Of a stretch of 64,000 nt of DNA, positions 17,998 to 27,372 are shown in pieces (the first letter of the stretch is position 1; each line of letters begins with the position of its first letter). The notes beneath the pieces were generated by a model, which had not been told where the DNA came from, did not search any database, and saw only the letters and a program-made list of their open reading frames with translations. The DNA is from Fulvimonas sp. R45 (lineage in GTDB: Bacteria > Pseudomonadota > Gammaproteobacteria > Xanthomonadales > Rhodanobacteraceae). The stretch lies in contig NZ_JASERU010000003.1 of the NCBI RefSeq assembly GCF_030504985.1, positions 1-64,000 on the forward strand, written 5' to 3'. The translations under genes and the position numbers were made by a program.

Positions 17998-19070
17998 GCA
18001 TGCACCCCGCCCGCCTCGATCACCTTGAAGCCATCCTGCACCGCCACCGCACGCACCGTGCCGAAGCGCGCCGCCAGCGTGGCCTCGTAGGGCAGGTGCC
18101 GGTTGGCCACCAGCCACAGCCGCCCGTGCGGCAACAGCGCGTCGGCCGCCGCCGCGATGAAGGCGCGCCCCAGCGCGGGCAGGTCGGCGCGCCCCTGGTG
18201 GAACGGCGGGTTGCTGACGATGGCGTCGTAGCGTCGCGGCAGGCCACGCGTGACGTCGTGCCAGTGCACGCCCACCGCGATGTCGCGGCCGCTGCTGCGC
18301 GTCGCGTTCGCCATGTTCGCGCGCGCCGGCTCCAGCGCGCGCGCCTCGGCCTCGTACAGGTCGACGGCGGTCACCGCCGGGCAGCGCGCCACCAGCTGCG
18401 TGGACAGGTAGCCGTAGCCGGCGCCGAGGTCGGCCACGCGGCCATGCAGGTCGGGCGGCAACCGCGAAGCCAGCAGCGCGGACGCGGCATCGATGCGGTC
18501 CCAGGCGAACAGGCCGGGACGGCTGAGCAGGCCGGGCGCGATCTCGCGCGGCGCGTCCAGCGCCTGCCAGGCGTCGAACAGGGCCGCGTCCATGCGGGCG
18601 CCGGCCACCACCCAGAACACGCGGCACTTGTGCTTGGACATGCTGCGCACCGGCCCGGCCAGCCGGGCCAGCTCGGCCTCGGCCGACTTCGCGCCTTCGG
18701 CATTGGGCACCGCGGCCAGCACCACCCCGCCCGGCGCGGCGCGGCGCATCGCCTCGGCAAACAGCGCACGCGCCTCGTCGCGCTGGCGCGGCGGCAACAG
18801 CAGCACCAGCGGGAAGGTCTCGCCGTCGGCCGGCTCGCCTACGCGCAGGCCGCTGCGCTCCAGTTGTTCGGCGAACGGCTTGAAGCCTTGCACGCACAGC
18901 CAGCCGGGTTGCGCCATCTCGCGCAGGCGGAAGCCGTCGCGCGCACGCAGGAACAACGCGCGCCCGCCCGCCGGCAGGCGCAGTTCGCCGTCGGCGAACG
19001 GCACGAACAGGGCATCCAGTGCCGCGTCGGGCGCAGGGGCGGAGAAACCGGTGGCAGTCACGGGGCTCAC
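17994..19070 (-). CDS. rsmC: RsmC-like 16S rRNA (guanine-N2) methyltransferase
   Basis: A 358-residue protein with the two-domain architecture of RsmC: a degenerate N-terminal methyltransferase half and an active C-terminal half. The SAM-binding DLGAGYG is at 214-220 and the catalytic NPPF at 287-290, followed by HQGR. RsmC methylates G1207 of 16S rRNA; RlmG is a close relative, but the length of 358 and the sequence favour RsmC. It is the first gene of a bicistron with rsuA. Confidence 0.85.
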   Translation of the reverse strand: MSPVTATGFSAPAPDAALDALFVPFADGELRLPAGGRALFLRARDGFRLREMAQPGWLCVQGFKPFAEQLERSGLRVGEPADGETFPLVLLLPPRQRDEARALFAEAMRRAAPGGVVLAAVPNAEGAKSAEAELARLAGPVRSMSKHKCRVFWVVAGARMDAALFDAWQALDAPREIAPGLLSRPGLFAWDRIDAASALLASRLPPDLHGRVADLGAGYGYLSTQLVARCPAVTAVDLYEAEARALEPARANMANATRSSGRDIAVGVHWHDVTRGLPRRYDAIVSNPPFHQGRADLPALGRAFIAAAADALLPHGRLWLVANRHLPYEATLAARFGTVRAVAVQDGFKVIEAGGVHA

Positions 19071-19100
19071 GGCAGGCGGGACGGGCCGCCATTGTACGAA

Positions 19101-19130
19101 GGCCGGCCACGCCCGGCTGCGTGGCCGGCC
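19101..19130 (-). terminator. Strong hairpin after the OPT gene
   Basis: A perfect 12-bp stem GGCCGGCCACGC/GCGTGGCCGGCC with a 6-base loop follows the OPT stop codon by 16 bp. Only a weak T-rich tail (TTCGT) follows on the minus strand. It separates the OPT gene from the downstream rsmC-rsuA operon. Confidence 0.55.
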
Positions 19131-19146
19131 TGCAAGCGTGTCGCGG

Positions 19147-21147
19147 TCAGGCGTTGCCCTGCCCCATCCGCGCGATCCAGCGGTACAGCACCACCACGCA
19201 GGCCACGAAGGCGATGCCGCCGATCCAGATCGCCGGGGTCGCGAAGCCTTCGCCCACCACGGCCAGCGGCGACTGGTTGCCGGAGACGGCCACGATGGCC
19301 GCCACGACCACGCCGAGCAGGCTCTCGCCCACGATCAGGCCCGAGGCCAGCAGCACGCCGAGCTGCTTGGTCGGCTCGGGCTTCGGGCCGCGGTCCGCGC
19401 GCCGGTCGAACCAGGCGCCGACCAGCGCGCCCACCACCACCATCAGCGTGGTCGAGGTGGGCAGGTAGATGCCCAGGCCCACCGCCAGCGGCGGCAGGCG
19501 TATCGACTTCGTGGTCTTGCAGAGGATTTCGTCCACCACGATCAGAGCCACGCCGATGGCGCCGCCGATGGTGATCAGGCTCCAGTCGATGTTGCCGGTG
19601 ATCACGCCCTGCGCCAGCGCCGAGATCAGCCCGGCCTGCGGCGCCGGCAACGCGCGCGCGGGATCGACGCCGGGCGCGCCGAGGAAGCCGTAGGCCTGGT
19701 TGAGCAGGTCCAGCACCGGCGGGATCACCACCGCACCGGCGATCACGCCGACCACCAGCGCCCACTGCTGCAGCGACGGCGTGGCGTCGACCAGTTGGCC
19801 GGTCTTGAGGTCCTGCAGGTTGTTGTTGGCGATCGAGGCCACCGCGAACACGATCGCGGTGACGAACAGCGCGAACGCGACCAGCGCCTTGCCCGCCTCG
19901 GCCGGCAGCATCGACTTCACGCCCAGCACCAGCAGCAGCGCGGCGATGATCACCACCAGGATGCCCACGCCCGACAGCGGGCTGTTGGACGAACCGATCA
20001 GGCCGGCCATGTAGCCGCACACCGCCGAGACCAGGAAGCTCAGGATGATCACGAACAGCACGCCGCCGACCACCAGCAGGGCGGTGTGCGAGCCCAGCCC
20101 GCTGACGCTGCTGAAGTGGCCCAGCAGCCACGCGACCGGGACCAGGCACAGCAGCGTGATCAGCCCGACCATGCCGATCGGCATGTCGTGCTCGGTACGC
20201 GGCAGCGTGTGCAACTGGCCGCTCTTGCGCGCGCGCGAGGCGCGCATCGCGCCGGCGAGACCGCCGATCACCGGCTTCACCAGCTTGGCCAGGGTCCAGA
20301 TCGCCGCCACGCCGATGGTGCCGGCGCCCACGAAGCGCACGTAATGGCTCCATGCGCCCTGCGCCACGTCGGCCACCGCGCCGCCGGTCGCCGGGTGCAG
20401 CAGCAGGAAGTGCGGCACCGCCCAGCCCCAGCCGATGATCGCACCCGCCAGCATCGCCACGCCCACCCACAGGCCCACGAGATGGCCCACCGCGAACAGC
20501 GCGAACGACAGGCTGAAGTCGAAGCCGGTGGCCGCGCCCCTGTCGCCGACGCGGAAGTAGCTGGACACCGCGGCGGCGAACAGCCTGGTCTGCACGATCA
20601 CGTAGAACACCGCCGAGACGATCGACCCGGTGACCACCGCCTTCAGCCCTGCGCCGCCCGATTCCACCGACTCCGCCGCGGCCTGTTCGTCGCCCGACCC
20701 AACCTTCAGCACCTCGGCGCAGGCCACGCCTTCCGGGTACGGAAGGTCCGAATCCGTGACCAGCGCGCGGCGCAGCGGGATGGTGTACATCACGCCGAGG
20801 ACGCCGCCGGTGGCGCAGATGCCGAACGACATCCAGAACGGGAAGCCGTTCCACCAGCCGATGATGATCAGGCCCGGCAGCACGAAGATGATCGCGGACA
20901 GCGTGCCCGCGGCCGAGGCCACCGTCTGCACGATGTTGTTTTCCTGCACGGTGGAGTTCTTCATCGCCCGCAGGATCGCCATCGAGATCACCGCGGCGGG
21001 GATCGAGGTGGCGAAGGTCAGGCCGGCCTTCAGGCCGAAGAACACGTTGGCCGCGGTGAACACCACGGTGATCACGATGCCTATGATCAGGCCGCGGATC
21101 GTCAGCTCGGTGCGCGGAGACGCGTCGGGTCGAAGTTGTGTGTTCAC
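19147..21147 (-). CDS. OPT family oligopeptide (or metal-chelate) transporter
   Basis: A 666-residue inner-membrane protein with about 16 predicted hydrophobic segments. OPT features include FFGLKAGLTFATSIPAAVIS near the N-terminus, PYPEGVACAEVLK, and GSSNSPLSGVGI in the middle. Bacterial OPT proteins import small peptides or metal-siderophore-like complexes by proton symport; the substrate cannot be read. The protein is a single gene with a hairpin downstream. The start at ATG 21147 gives a short basic N-terminus. Confidence 0.9.
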   Translation of the reverse strand: MNTQLRPDASPRTELTIRGLIIGIVITVVFTAANVFFGLKAGLTFATSIPAAVISMAILRAMKNSTVQENNIVQTVASAAGTLSAIIFVLPGLIIIGWWNGFPFWMSFGICATGGVLGVMYTIPLRRALVTDSDLPYPEGVACAEVLKVGSGDEQAAAESVESGGAGLKAVVTGSIVSAVFYVIVQTRLFAAAVSSYFRVGDRGAATGFDFSLSFALFAVGHLVGLWVGVAMLAGAIIGWGWAVPHFLLLHPATGGAVADVAQGAWSHYVRFVGAGTIGVAAIWTLAKLVKPVIGGLAGAMRASRARKSGQLHTLPRTEHDMPIGMVGLITLLCLVPVAWLLGHFSSVSGLGSHTALLVVGGVLFVIILSFLVSAVCGYMAGLIGSSNSPLSGVGILVVIIAALLLVLGVKSMLPAEAGKALVAFALFVTAIVFAVASIANNNLQDLKTGQLVDATPSLQQWALVVGVIAGAVVIPPVLDLLNQAYGFLGAPGVDPARALPAPQAGLISALAQGVITGNIDWSLITIGGAIGVALIVVDEILCKTTKSIRLPPLAVGLGIYLPTSTTLMVVVGALVGAWFDRRADRGPKPEPTKQLGVLLASGLIVGESLLGVVVAAIVAVSGNQSPLAVVGEGFATPAIWIGGIAFVACVVVLYRWIARMGQGNA

Positions 21148-21227
21148 GGACTTGGGGCTCCCTGAAAGGTTCGTACCGCCGATCGGACGTCAAGATAACG
21201 TGTAACGGGCGCGTGGTGGGGCTTTTG

Positions 21228-21251
21228 CTGCTGACAGCAGGCTGTCAGCAG
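21228..21251. promoter_or_regulatory. 10-bp inverted repeat between OPT and GST genes
   Basis: CTGCTGACAG and CTGTCAGCAG flank CAGG. The dyad lies 45 bp before the GST start and 80 bp before the divergent OPT gene. No T-tract follows on either strand, so an operator or mRNA leader hairpin is more likely than a terminator. Confidence 0.45.
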
Positions 21252-21296
21252 GCCGGCCGCAGACTGCCTCCCTCCACCAGCCACAGGAACGCGTGC

Positions 21297-22028
21297 ATGA
21301 CCCCGACCGGCGACATCGTGCTGTACGGCAGCAACCCCGGCTTCGCGCTACCCGAATCCAGCCCGTTCGTGATCAAGGCCGAAGTGCAGTTGCAGATGGC
21401 GGGCCTGCCCTACCGCAAGGCGCCCGGCACGCCGCCGCAGGCGCCGAAGGGCAAGATCCCCTGGCTCGACGACCGCGGCGAGACCGTGTGCGATTCCACC
21501 TTCATCCGCGCGCACCTCGAACAGGCCTACGGCGTGGACCTGGACGAGGGGCTGGACGCACGCCAGCGCGCCGAGTCCTGGGCGATCGAGCGCATGCTGG
21601 AAGACCACCTGTACTGGGCGATGGTGTGGTTCCGCTGGGCCGACCCGGACAACTTCGCCAAGGGTCCGGCCCGCTTCGCGGACAGCGCGCCGGAACCGGT
21701 GCGGGCGAAGCTGCGCGAGGAACTGTACGCGCGCAAGCTCGCCGACCTGCACAGCCACGGCCTGGGCCGGCACGCGCCCGCGCAGGTCGCCGAACTGGGC
21801 GCGCGCTCGCTGCATGCGCTGTCGGTGCTGCTGGGCGACAAACCGTTCGTGATGCGCGAGCGTCCCAGCGCCGTGGACGCGTTCGCCTTCGCCGTGCTGG
21901 CCGCGATCCTCACGCCCTTCATCGATTCGCCGTTGCGTCAGGCCGCGCTGCGCCTCCCGAACCTGGTGGCGTACACGGCGCGGATGATGGGCCGCCACTA
22001 TCCTGCGCACGACTGGCGGCACGACTGA
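21297..22028 (+). CDS. Glutathione S-transferase-like protein
   Basis: A 243-residue protein with a thioredoxin-like N-terminal half (IVLYGSNPGFALPESSPFVI, then GKIPWLDDRGETVCDSTFI) and an all-helical C-terminal half. The ending RPSAVDAFAFAVLAAILTPF resembles the FAXC/metaxin-like branch of the GST fold more than classic detoxifying GSTs. The start at ATG 21297 follows AGGAAC. The substrate is unknown. Its stop codon TGA runs straight into a family A palindromic repeat. Confidence 0.8.
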   Translation: MTPTGDIVLYGSNPGFALPESSPFVIKAEVQLQMAGLPYRKAPGTPPQAPKGKIPWLDDRGETVCDSTFIRAHLEQAYGVDLDEGLDARQRAESWAIERMLEDHLYWAMVWFRWADPDNFAKGPARFADSAPEPVRAKLREELYARKLADLHSHGLGRHAPAQVAELGARSLHALSVLLGDKPFVMRERPSAVDAFAFAVLAAILTPFIDSPLRQAALRLPNLVAYTARMMGRHYPAHDWRHD

Positions 22029-22081
22029 GAGCCTGTTCAATATCTCCCGTAACTCGCGGGAGAGATCTTGAACAGGCTCTG
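22026..22081. repeat. Palindromic repeat, family A, copy 1 (minimal form)
   Basis: The unit begins with the TGA stop of the GST gene and reads AGAGCCTGTTCAATATCTCC, a short centre (CGTAACTCGCG), then the near-complementary right arm ending GATCTTGAACAGGCTCT. It is the shortest copy of the family and may act as a transcription terminator for the GST gene. Confidence 0.8.
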
Positions 22082-22161
22082 AGCCTCCTGCCGGCGCAGC
22101 GCGTGGATAAAATGGCAGCCCCGGCCGTCGATGGCCGAGCCTGTCGACCGAAGGAATCCCC

Positions 22162-22596
22162 ATGCGCTGGTTGCTTTTCCTGCTCGTCCTGTTCGCCCTC
22201 GCCGCCTGCAGTCCTGCGCCGCAGCCCTACGACGGCGGCCGCGTGGACAAGCTGGCCGTCACCGACCTCAGGATCGGCACCGGCGCCGAGGCGAAGCCCG
22301 GCATGCAGGTACAGGTGAACTACACCGGTTGGCTGTACGACGAGCACGCCGCGGACAAGCGCGGCCGGAAGTTCGACAGCTCGCTCGACCACGGCCAGCC
22401 GTTCTCGTTCACGCTGGGCCAGGGCATGGTGATCAAGGGTTGGGACGAAGGCGTCGCCGGCATGCGGGTGGGCGGCAAGCGCCTGCTGCTGGTTCCTGCG
22501 GAGCTTGGCTATGGTGCGCGTGGTGCCGGCGGCGTGATCCCGCCCGGGGCGTCGCTGGTGTTCGAGGTGGATTTGCTCGGCGTGACCGGGAGCTGA
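22162..22596 (+). CDS. FKBP-type peptidyl-prolyl isomerase lipoprotein
   Basis: A 144-residue protein with a lipoprotein signal (FALAAC, Cys16) and one FKBP domain. Conserved segments are VNYTGWLYDEHAADKRGRKFDSS, GMVIKGWDEGVAGM and LVPAELGYGARGAG. It would act as a membrane-anchored folding helper in the periplasm. It is a paralogue of the soluble exported FKBP at 13509. Confidence 0.9.
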   Translation: MRWLLFLLVLFALAACSPAPQPYDGGRVDKLAVTDLRIGTGAEAKPGMQVQVNYTGWLYDEHAADKRGRKFDSSLDHGQPFSFTLGQGMVIKGWDEGVAGMRVGGKRLLLVPAELGYGARGAGGVIPPGASLVFEVDLLGVTGS

Positions 22597-22967
22597 TTTT
22601 TGCGCGTGGCGCATCGGTAACCCGCCACGCCCTCGCTTTCTCCAGCATGGTCGACCTCCGGCCTAGCCGAGCCACCATCCCTGCTTTGCGCCCTGTCACC
22701 CTCGCCGTCATTCCGGCGCAGGCCTACTACTGTCCGGGCTATTTCCTGCCGCTGGACGAGCTCCTCCCCCTGCGCGCAGGGGAGGGCATCTTCTTCGCTC
22801 TCCCTTCGAGGGCAGCCGGTAGTCTTCCCCGCACGCTGTTTGCCGATTTTCGGTGCAAGCTCTTGACCGGCGTCAACCACTATTCCGGACAGCAATGGAC
22901 GCAGGCCGGAATCCAGTGAAGGACTCGTGCGCAGCACACGAAACCCTTCGGGACAACACGCTCGCCG
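22597..22967. repeat. Gene-free 371 bp with a composite family B repeat, copy 2
   Basis: The interval 22704-22960 begins CGTCATTCCGGCGCAGGCC and ends near GGACGCAGGCCGGAATCCAG. Its core shares long blocks with the copy at 61325: CTGCCGCTGGACGAGCTCCT (with a C/T change), a CCCCTGC...GCAGGGG hairpin, CACGC..TGTTTGCC and CTATTCCGGACAGC. The last 40 bp resemble the copy at 45566. I see no gene in this stretch. Confidence 0.75.
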
Positions 22968-23972
<1,005 letters not shown>

Positions 23973-24052
23973 GGCAATCTCCGGAGGGCGCTCCCCATCT
24001 GGGGGCTGCCCTGCGGGATTGCCACCCGTCGCCCGCGACCTGGGCGGCGCGC

Positions 24053-24592
24053 TCAGGCGCCGGGGTTCGGGTTGCCCTTGCTGGCGCCGATGTCCGCGCG
24101 TAGGTGGCCGGCGATGTCCGCTGCCGCCGCATCGAGCAGGCCCGGCAAGGCGTGCGCGTAGGCGGAATCGTCCGTGTCCGCCGCCACGTCGCCGGTGGGC
24201 CTGGTCGCGTAGTCGTGCCGGCTGACGTAGCCGCGCGCATTGATCGTGCAATGCAGGGACAGGCTCATCGCCACCTTGCCCGGGGCGTCGTCCTGGTCCA
24301 CCTTCATGCCGGCGTCGAGCGAATCGCAGCCCACGGTGAGGTCGGTGAAGTAGTCCTGCGCCAGCGCCCTGCGCAGCGAGGACTGCAGCGCGTCGGACAG
24401 CGCGGGGGCCGGGGTCAGCACCAGCTTCCGCTTCAGCCCCTTCACCTCGACCTGCTCCGGCCCCTTCGCCACCTGCAGCCAGGGCGCGACGCCCGGTGCG
24501 ACGGCGGTACCCAGCGGCACGTCCATGCGCACGTCATGGCTGCACGCAGCCAGCAACAGCACGGCCCCCACGGCCAGCGCGACATGTTTCAT
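24053..24592 (-). CDS. Lipoprotein of unknown function (179 residues)
   Basis: The protein has a lipoprotein signal (LLLAACS, Cys17). The mature part contains [20 protein letters not shown], a [17 protein letters not shown] segment and a paired-cysteine region ([16 protein letters not shown]), which may form a disulfide. A beta-rich periplasmic fold with a terminal helical segment is likely. I do not recognise a family with confidence; it recalls uncharacterised lipoproteins with ABC-type auxiliary-like layout. It lies 80 bp upstream of the LLM gene on the same strand. Confidence 0.7.
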   Translation of the reverse strand: MKHVALAVGAVLLLAACSHDVRMDVPLGTAVAPGVAPWLQVAKGPEQVEVKGLKRKLVLTPAPALSDALQSSLRRALAQDYFTDLTVGCDSLDAGMKVDQDDAPGKVAMSLSLHCTINARGYVSRHDYATRPTGDVAADTDDSAYAHALPGLLDAAAADIAGHLRADIGASKGNPNPGA

Positions 24593-24779
24593 GGTGATTC
24601 CCCCATCGGTTACGCAAAGCGCGGGAATGTAATGCAGATGCGGGGCCCGAACCATGTCGAAGCTCGCAATTCCGGCTAGATAGCCGTCCATTTGCGGATA
24701 CGCCCATGCCTTTGGGCACAGGCCGGTGGAGCGGGCGGCCGCTAGGCTTGGCGGTCCGCCATCACCATCGAGGTCGATC

Positions 24780-26285
24780 GTGCACAAGTCCCTGCAGGCC
24801 GCGCTGCTGGCCGCCTTCGTCGCCGCCGCATGCCAGGCTCCGTCCGCGCTGGCCGCCGACAGCCATCCGCCCGCGGCGCCCGTGCCCGGCAGCGCCAACG
24901 GCTTCCACCTGCCGCCGTTCCCCGCCGACGCACATGTCGAGCAGAGCGCGAAGGTGGGTGGCCGCACGCTGAAGTACACCGCCACCGTGGGTTCGCTGCC
25001 GGTGCGCGACGCCAAGGGCGACGTGATCGCGCAGGTGATGTTCACCGCGTACACCCTGCCCGGCAAGGATCGCCCGGTGACCTTCGCGCTCAACGGCGGC
25101 CCTGGTGCTTCCTCGGTCTACCTCAACCTCGGCGCGATCGGCCCGAAGAAGGTGAACTTCGGCGTGGAGGGCGACAACCCCTCCGACCCCGCCGTGCTGC
25201 ACGACAACCCCGGCACCTGGCTGGGCTTCACCGACCTGGTGTTCATCGACCCGGTGGGCACCGGCTTCAGCCGCGCGCTGGTGGACGAGAAGCAGGCCAC
25301 CAAGGACTTCTACAGCACCGACAGCGACATCCAGTACCTCTCGCGCGTCATCTACGACTGGCTGCTGAAGAACGGCCGCATGGAATCGCGCAAGTACCTG
25401 GTGGGCGAGAGCTACGGCGGCTTCCGCGGCCCGCGCATCACCGACTACCTGCAGACCCGGCTCGGCGTGGCGATGAACGGCGTGGTGCTGCTGTCGCCCT
25501 ACCTCGACCCGGCCGCGTCGGACGACGAGAACGTCTCGCCGCTGCCGTGGATGCTCACCCTGCCGTCGATCGCCGCCGCGCACCTGGAGCGCGAGGGCAA
25601 GCTCAGCGCCGAGGCGATGCAGCCGATCATCGACTACACCCGCACCACCTACGCGACCGCGCTGATGCAGGGCCGCAGCAACCCGGCGGCCACCGAGGCG
25701 ATGATCCGCAAGGTCGCCGAGCTGACCGGCCTCGACCCGCTGTTCGTGAAGCGCTCCGGCGGCCGGCTGGAGACGCAGGCCTACCTGCGCGAGGTGTACC
25801 GCGCCGAAGGCAAGCTGGGCAGCCGCTACGATTCCAACGTCACCGCCTGGGACCCGTTCCCCTACGCGCCGCGCCAGCGCTCGGGCGACCCCATCCTCAA
25901 CGGCATCATCGCCCCCACCACCTCCGCGATGGTGAATTTCGTCACCCGCACCGTGGGCTGGAAGTACGACGGTCGCTACAACGCGCTGAGCTACGACGTG
26001 AACCGCCTGTGGCACGAGGACGACGATGCGCGCGAGGGCTCGGTATCGCAGCTGCGCGAGTCGGTGGCGAACGATCCCGGCCTGCGCGTGCTGATCGCCC
26101 ACGGCTGGGACGACCTGTCCTGCCCGTTCATGGCCTCGCTGCTGATCGTCGACCAGATGCCGGCGATGGGCGACCCCGCCCGCGTGCAGGTGAAGGAGTA
26201 CCCCGGCGGCCACATGTTCTACGCCCGCCCCGCCAGCCAGGCGATGCTGCTGGACGACGTGAAGAAGCTGTACGGCGTGAAGTAG
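24780..26285 (+). CDS. Secreted S10 family serine carboxypeptidase
   Basis: A 501-residue exported peptidase with a signal peptide (about residues 1-26). The catalytic Ser211 lies in GESYGG; the oxyanion-hole motif NGGPGASS starts at Asn105. The Asp is in HGWDDLSCPF and the His in YPGGHMFY. It removes C-terminal residues from peptides in the periplasm or outside. I start at GTG 24780, since GAGGT precedes it and it yields a proper signal peptide; the upstream open frame does not. Followed by a GC-rich hairpin. Confidence 0.88.
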   Translation: MHKSLQAALLAAFVAAACQAPSALAADSHPPAAPVPGSANGFHLPPFPADAHVEQSAKVGGRTLKYTATVGSLPVRDAKGDVIAQVMFTAYTLPGKDRPVTFALNGGPGASSVYLNLGAIGPKKVNFGVEGDNPSDPAVLHDNPGTWLGFTDLVFIDPVGTGFSRALVDEKQATKDFYSTDSDIQYLSRVIYDWLLKNGRMESRKYLVGESYGGFRGPRITDYLQTRLGVAMNGVVLLSPYLDPAASDDENVSPLPWMLTLPSIAAAHLEREGKLSAEAMQPIIDYTRTTYATALMQGRSNPAATEAMIRKVAELTGLDPLFVKRSGGRLETQAYLREVYRAEGKLGSRYDSNVTAWDPFPYAPRQRSGDPILNGIIAPTTSAMVNFVTRTVGWKYDGRYNALSYDVNRLWHEDDDAREGSVSQLRESVANDPGLRVLIAHGWDDLSCPFMASLLIVDQMPAMGDPARVQVKEYPGGHMFYARPASQAMLLDDVKKLYGVK

Positions 26286-26388
26286 CCGGACGTGTGCTCC
26301 AGGGCGGCCAAGCCCGCAGCCAGAACCTTTACCCCGCTCGCCTGCATGCCGGCGAGGAGCCAGGGACCAGGGCGCGCACGCACCTTGC

Positions 26389-26424
26389 GCCCCGCCCCTG
26401 CCTGCAGGAGGGCCGGGGCGGGGC
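26389..26424. terminator. GC-rich hairpin between convergent genes
   Basis: A perfect 10-bp stem GCCCCGCCCC/GGGGCGGGGC with a 16-base loop lies between the S10 peptidase gene and the convergent DUF998-like gene. No T-tract follows, so termination is likely but not certain. Confidence 0.5.
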
Positions 26425-26446
26425 CAGGCAAGCTTGCGATACGCCG

Positions 26447-27061
26447 TCATTCCTGCGCTTCCCGCGCGCGGCACAACCACCACGCCGCGCGCCACAGCCA
26501 CAGCACGATCAGCGCGATCAGCAGCTTCTGCTCCAGCCCGCGCGGCATGCCCTTCCACAGCGCATCCACCCACAGCCCGGCGAAGCACGCCAGCGCCAGC
26601 GCGAAGGCGGAACGGAAGCGCGCCTGCCAGCGCGCTTCGAGGCGCAGACGCCACGATTGCAACAGCATCGCCACCGTGACGCAGAGGAAGCTGGCCTGCG
26701 CCGCGGTGCCGTGCACGAAGCCTTCCAGGGTGGGCGCGCGACCCGGCAGGTTGCTGTGCGCCAGCGCGGTGACCGCCAGCGCCACCCCGGCCGCCACGAA
26801 CAGCAGCCACGGCGCCGCGCTGCGCGCCCCCGGCGGCAAGGCGCGGTAATAGCCGCCGCCCAGCGTCGCCAGCGCGACCGCCATGGCGACGTACGCCGCC
26901 TGCAGCAGCGGTCCCCACGGGCCGATCAGGTAGAAGCTCAGCGGTGCGTCGAGCCAGTCCAGCTCGGGCCGCAGCCCCTGCGTGGCCACCGCCGCGAGGG
27001 CGAAGGCCAGGATGCCGGCCAGCGCGACCCGGCCGCAGTGCCGCACGACCACGTCACGCAT
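26447..27061 (-). CDS. DUF998-like integral membrane protein
   Basis: A 204-residue protein with about six membrane segments, starting MRDVVVRHCGRVALAGILAF. The pattern DWLDAPLSFYLIGPWGPLLQAAYVAMAVAL and the HSNLPGRAPTLEGFVHGTAAQASF segment are typical of DUF998 proteins, whose role is unknown. Its first 8 bp overlap the end of the small gene upstream (27054-27248), so the two are probably translated together. Confidence 0.75.
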   Translation of the reverse strand: MRDVVVRHCGRVALAGILAFALAAVATQGLRPELDWLDAPLSFYLIGPWGPLLQAAYVAMAVALATLGGGYYRALPPGARSAAPWLLFVAAGVALAVTALAHSNLPGRAPTLEGFVHGTAAQASFLCVTVAMLLQSWRLRLEARWQARFRSAFALALACFAGLWVDALWKGMPRGLEQKLLIALIVLWLWRAAWWLCRAREAQE

Positions 27062-27248
27062 CGGGGTCGACGCCCGGATGCCGCATGCGCCACGCCGCCA
27101 GCGCCTCGCGATAGCGCTCCAGCGCCTCGTCGTAGCGGTCGTACACGCACGGCACGCAGCCCTCGCCACAGCAGTCGGCGGGATCGGGCTCCTCCGGACG
27201 GCGCGGCGGCGGGTCGGCGCGGGGCGATTCGGGTGAAGGCGTGCTCAT
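27054..27248 (-). CDS. Small oxidoreductase-like domain protein
   Basis: A 64-residue protein matching the short 'oxidoreductase-like' domain (PF09791). The diagnostic segment is DPADCCGEGCVPCVYDRYDEALERY, with four cysteines able to hold metal or form disulfides. The N-terminus is Pro-rich and probably disordered. Eukaryotic homologues have this domain in mitochondrial proteins; its chemistry is not established. It overlaps the DUF998-like gene by 8 bp. Confidence 0.8.
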   Translation of the reverse strand: MSTPSPESPRADPPPRRPEEPDPADCCGEGCVPCVYDRYDEALERYREALAAWRMRHPGVDPDA

Positions 27249-27296
27249 GCCCGATATATCCGGCCCGGCGGCCGCATCGTCAAGCCCGAATCGCGT

Positions 27297-27308
27297 TTGG
27301 ACGTCCAA
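27297..27308. promoter_or_regulatory. 12-bp palindrome upstream of the GH18 gene
   Basis: TTGGACGTCCAA is a perfect palindrome 65 bp before the chitinase start and 49 bp before the divergent small gene. It could bind a dimeric regulator; it does not match the NagR-like sites found before the other chitinase. Confidence 0.4.
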
Positions 27309-27372
27309 TTCCGCTTGGTTTGCGCGCACCATGCTGCCAAGATCGGGCGTCCCACGCCCAAGGAATCGCCGC

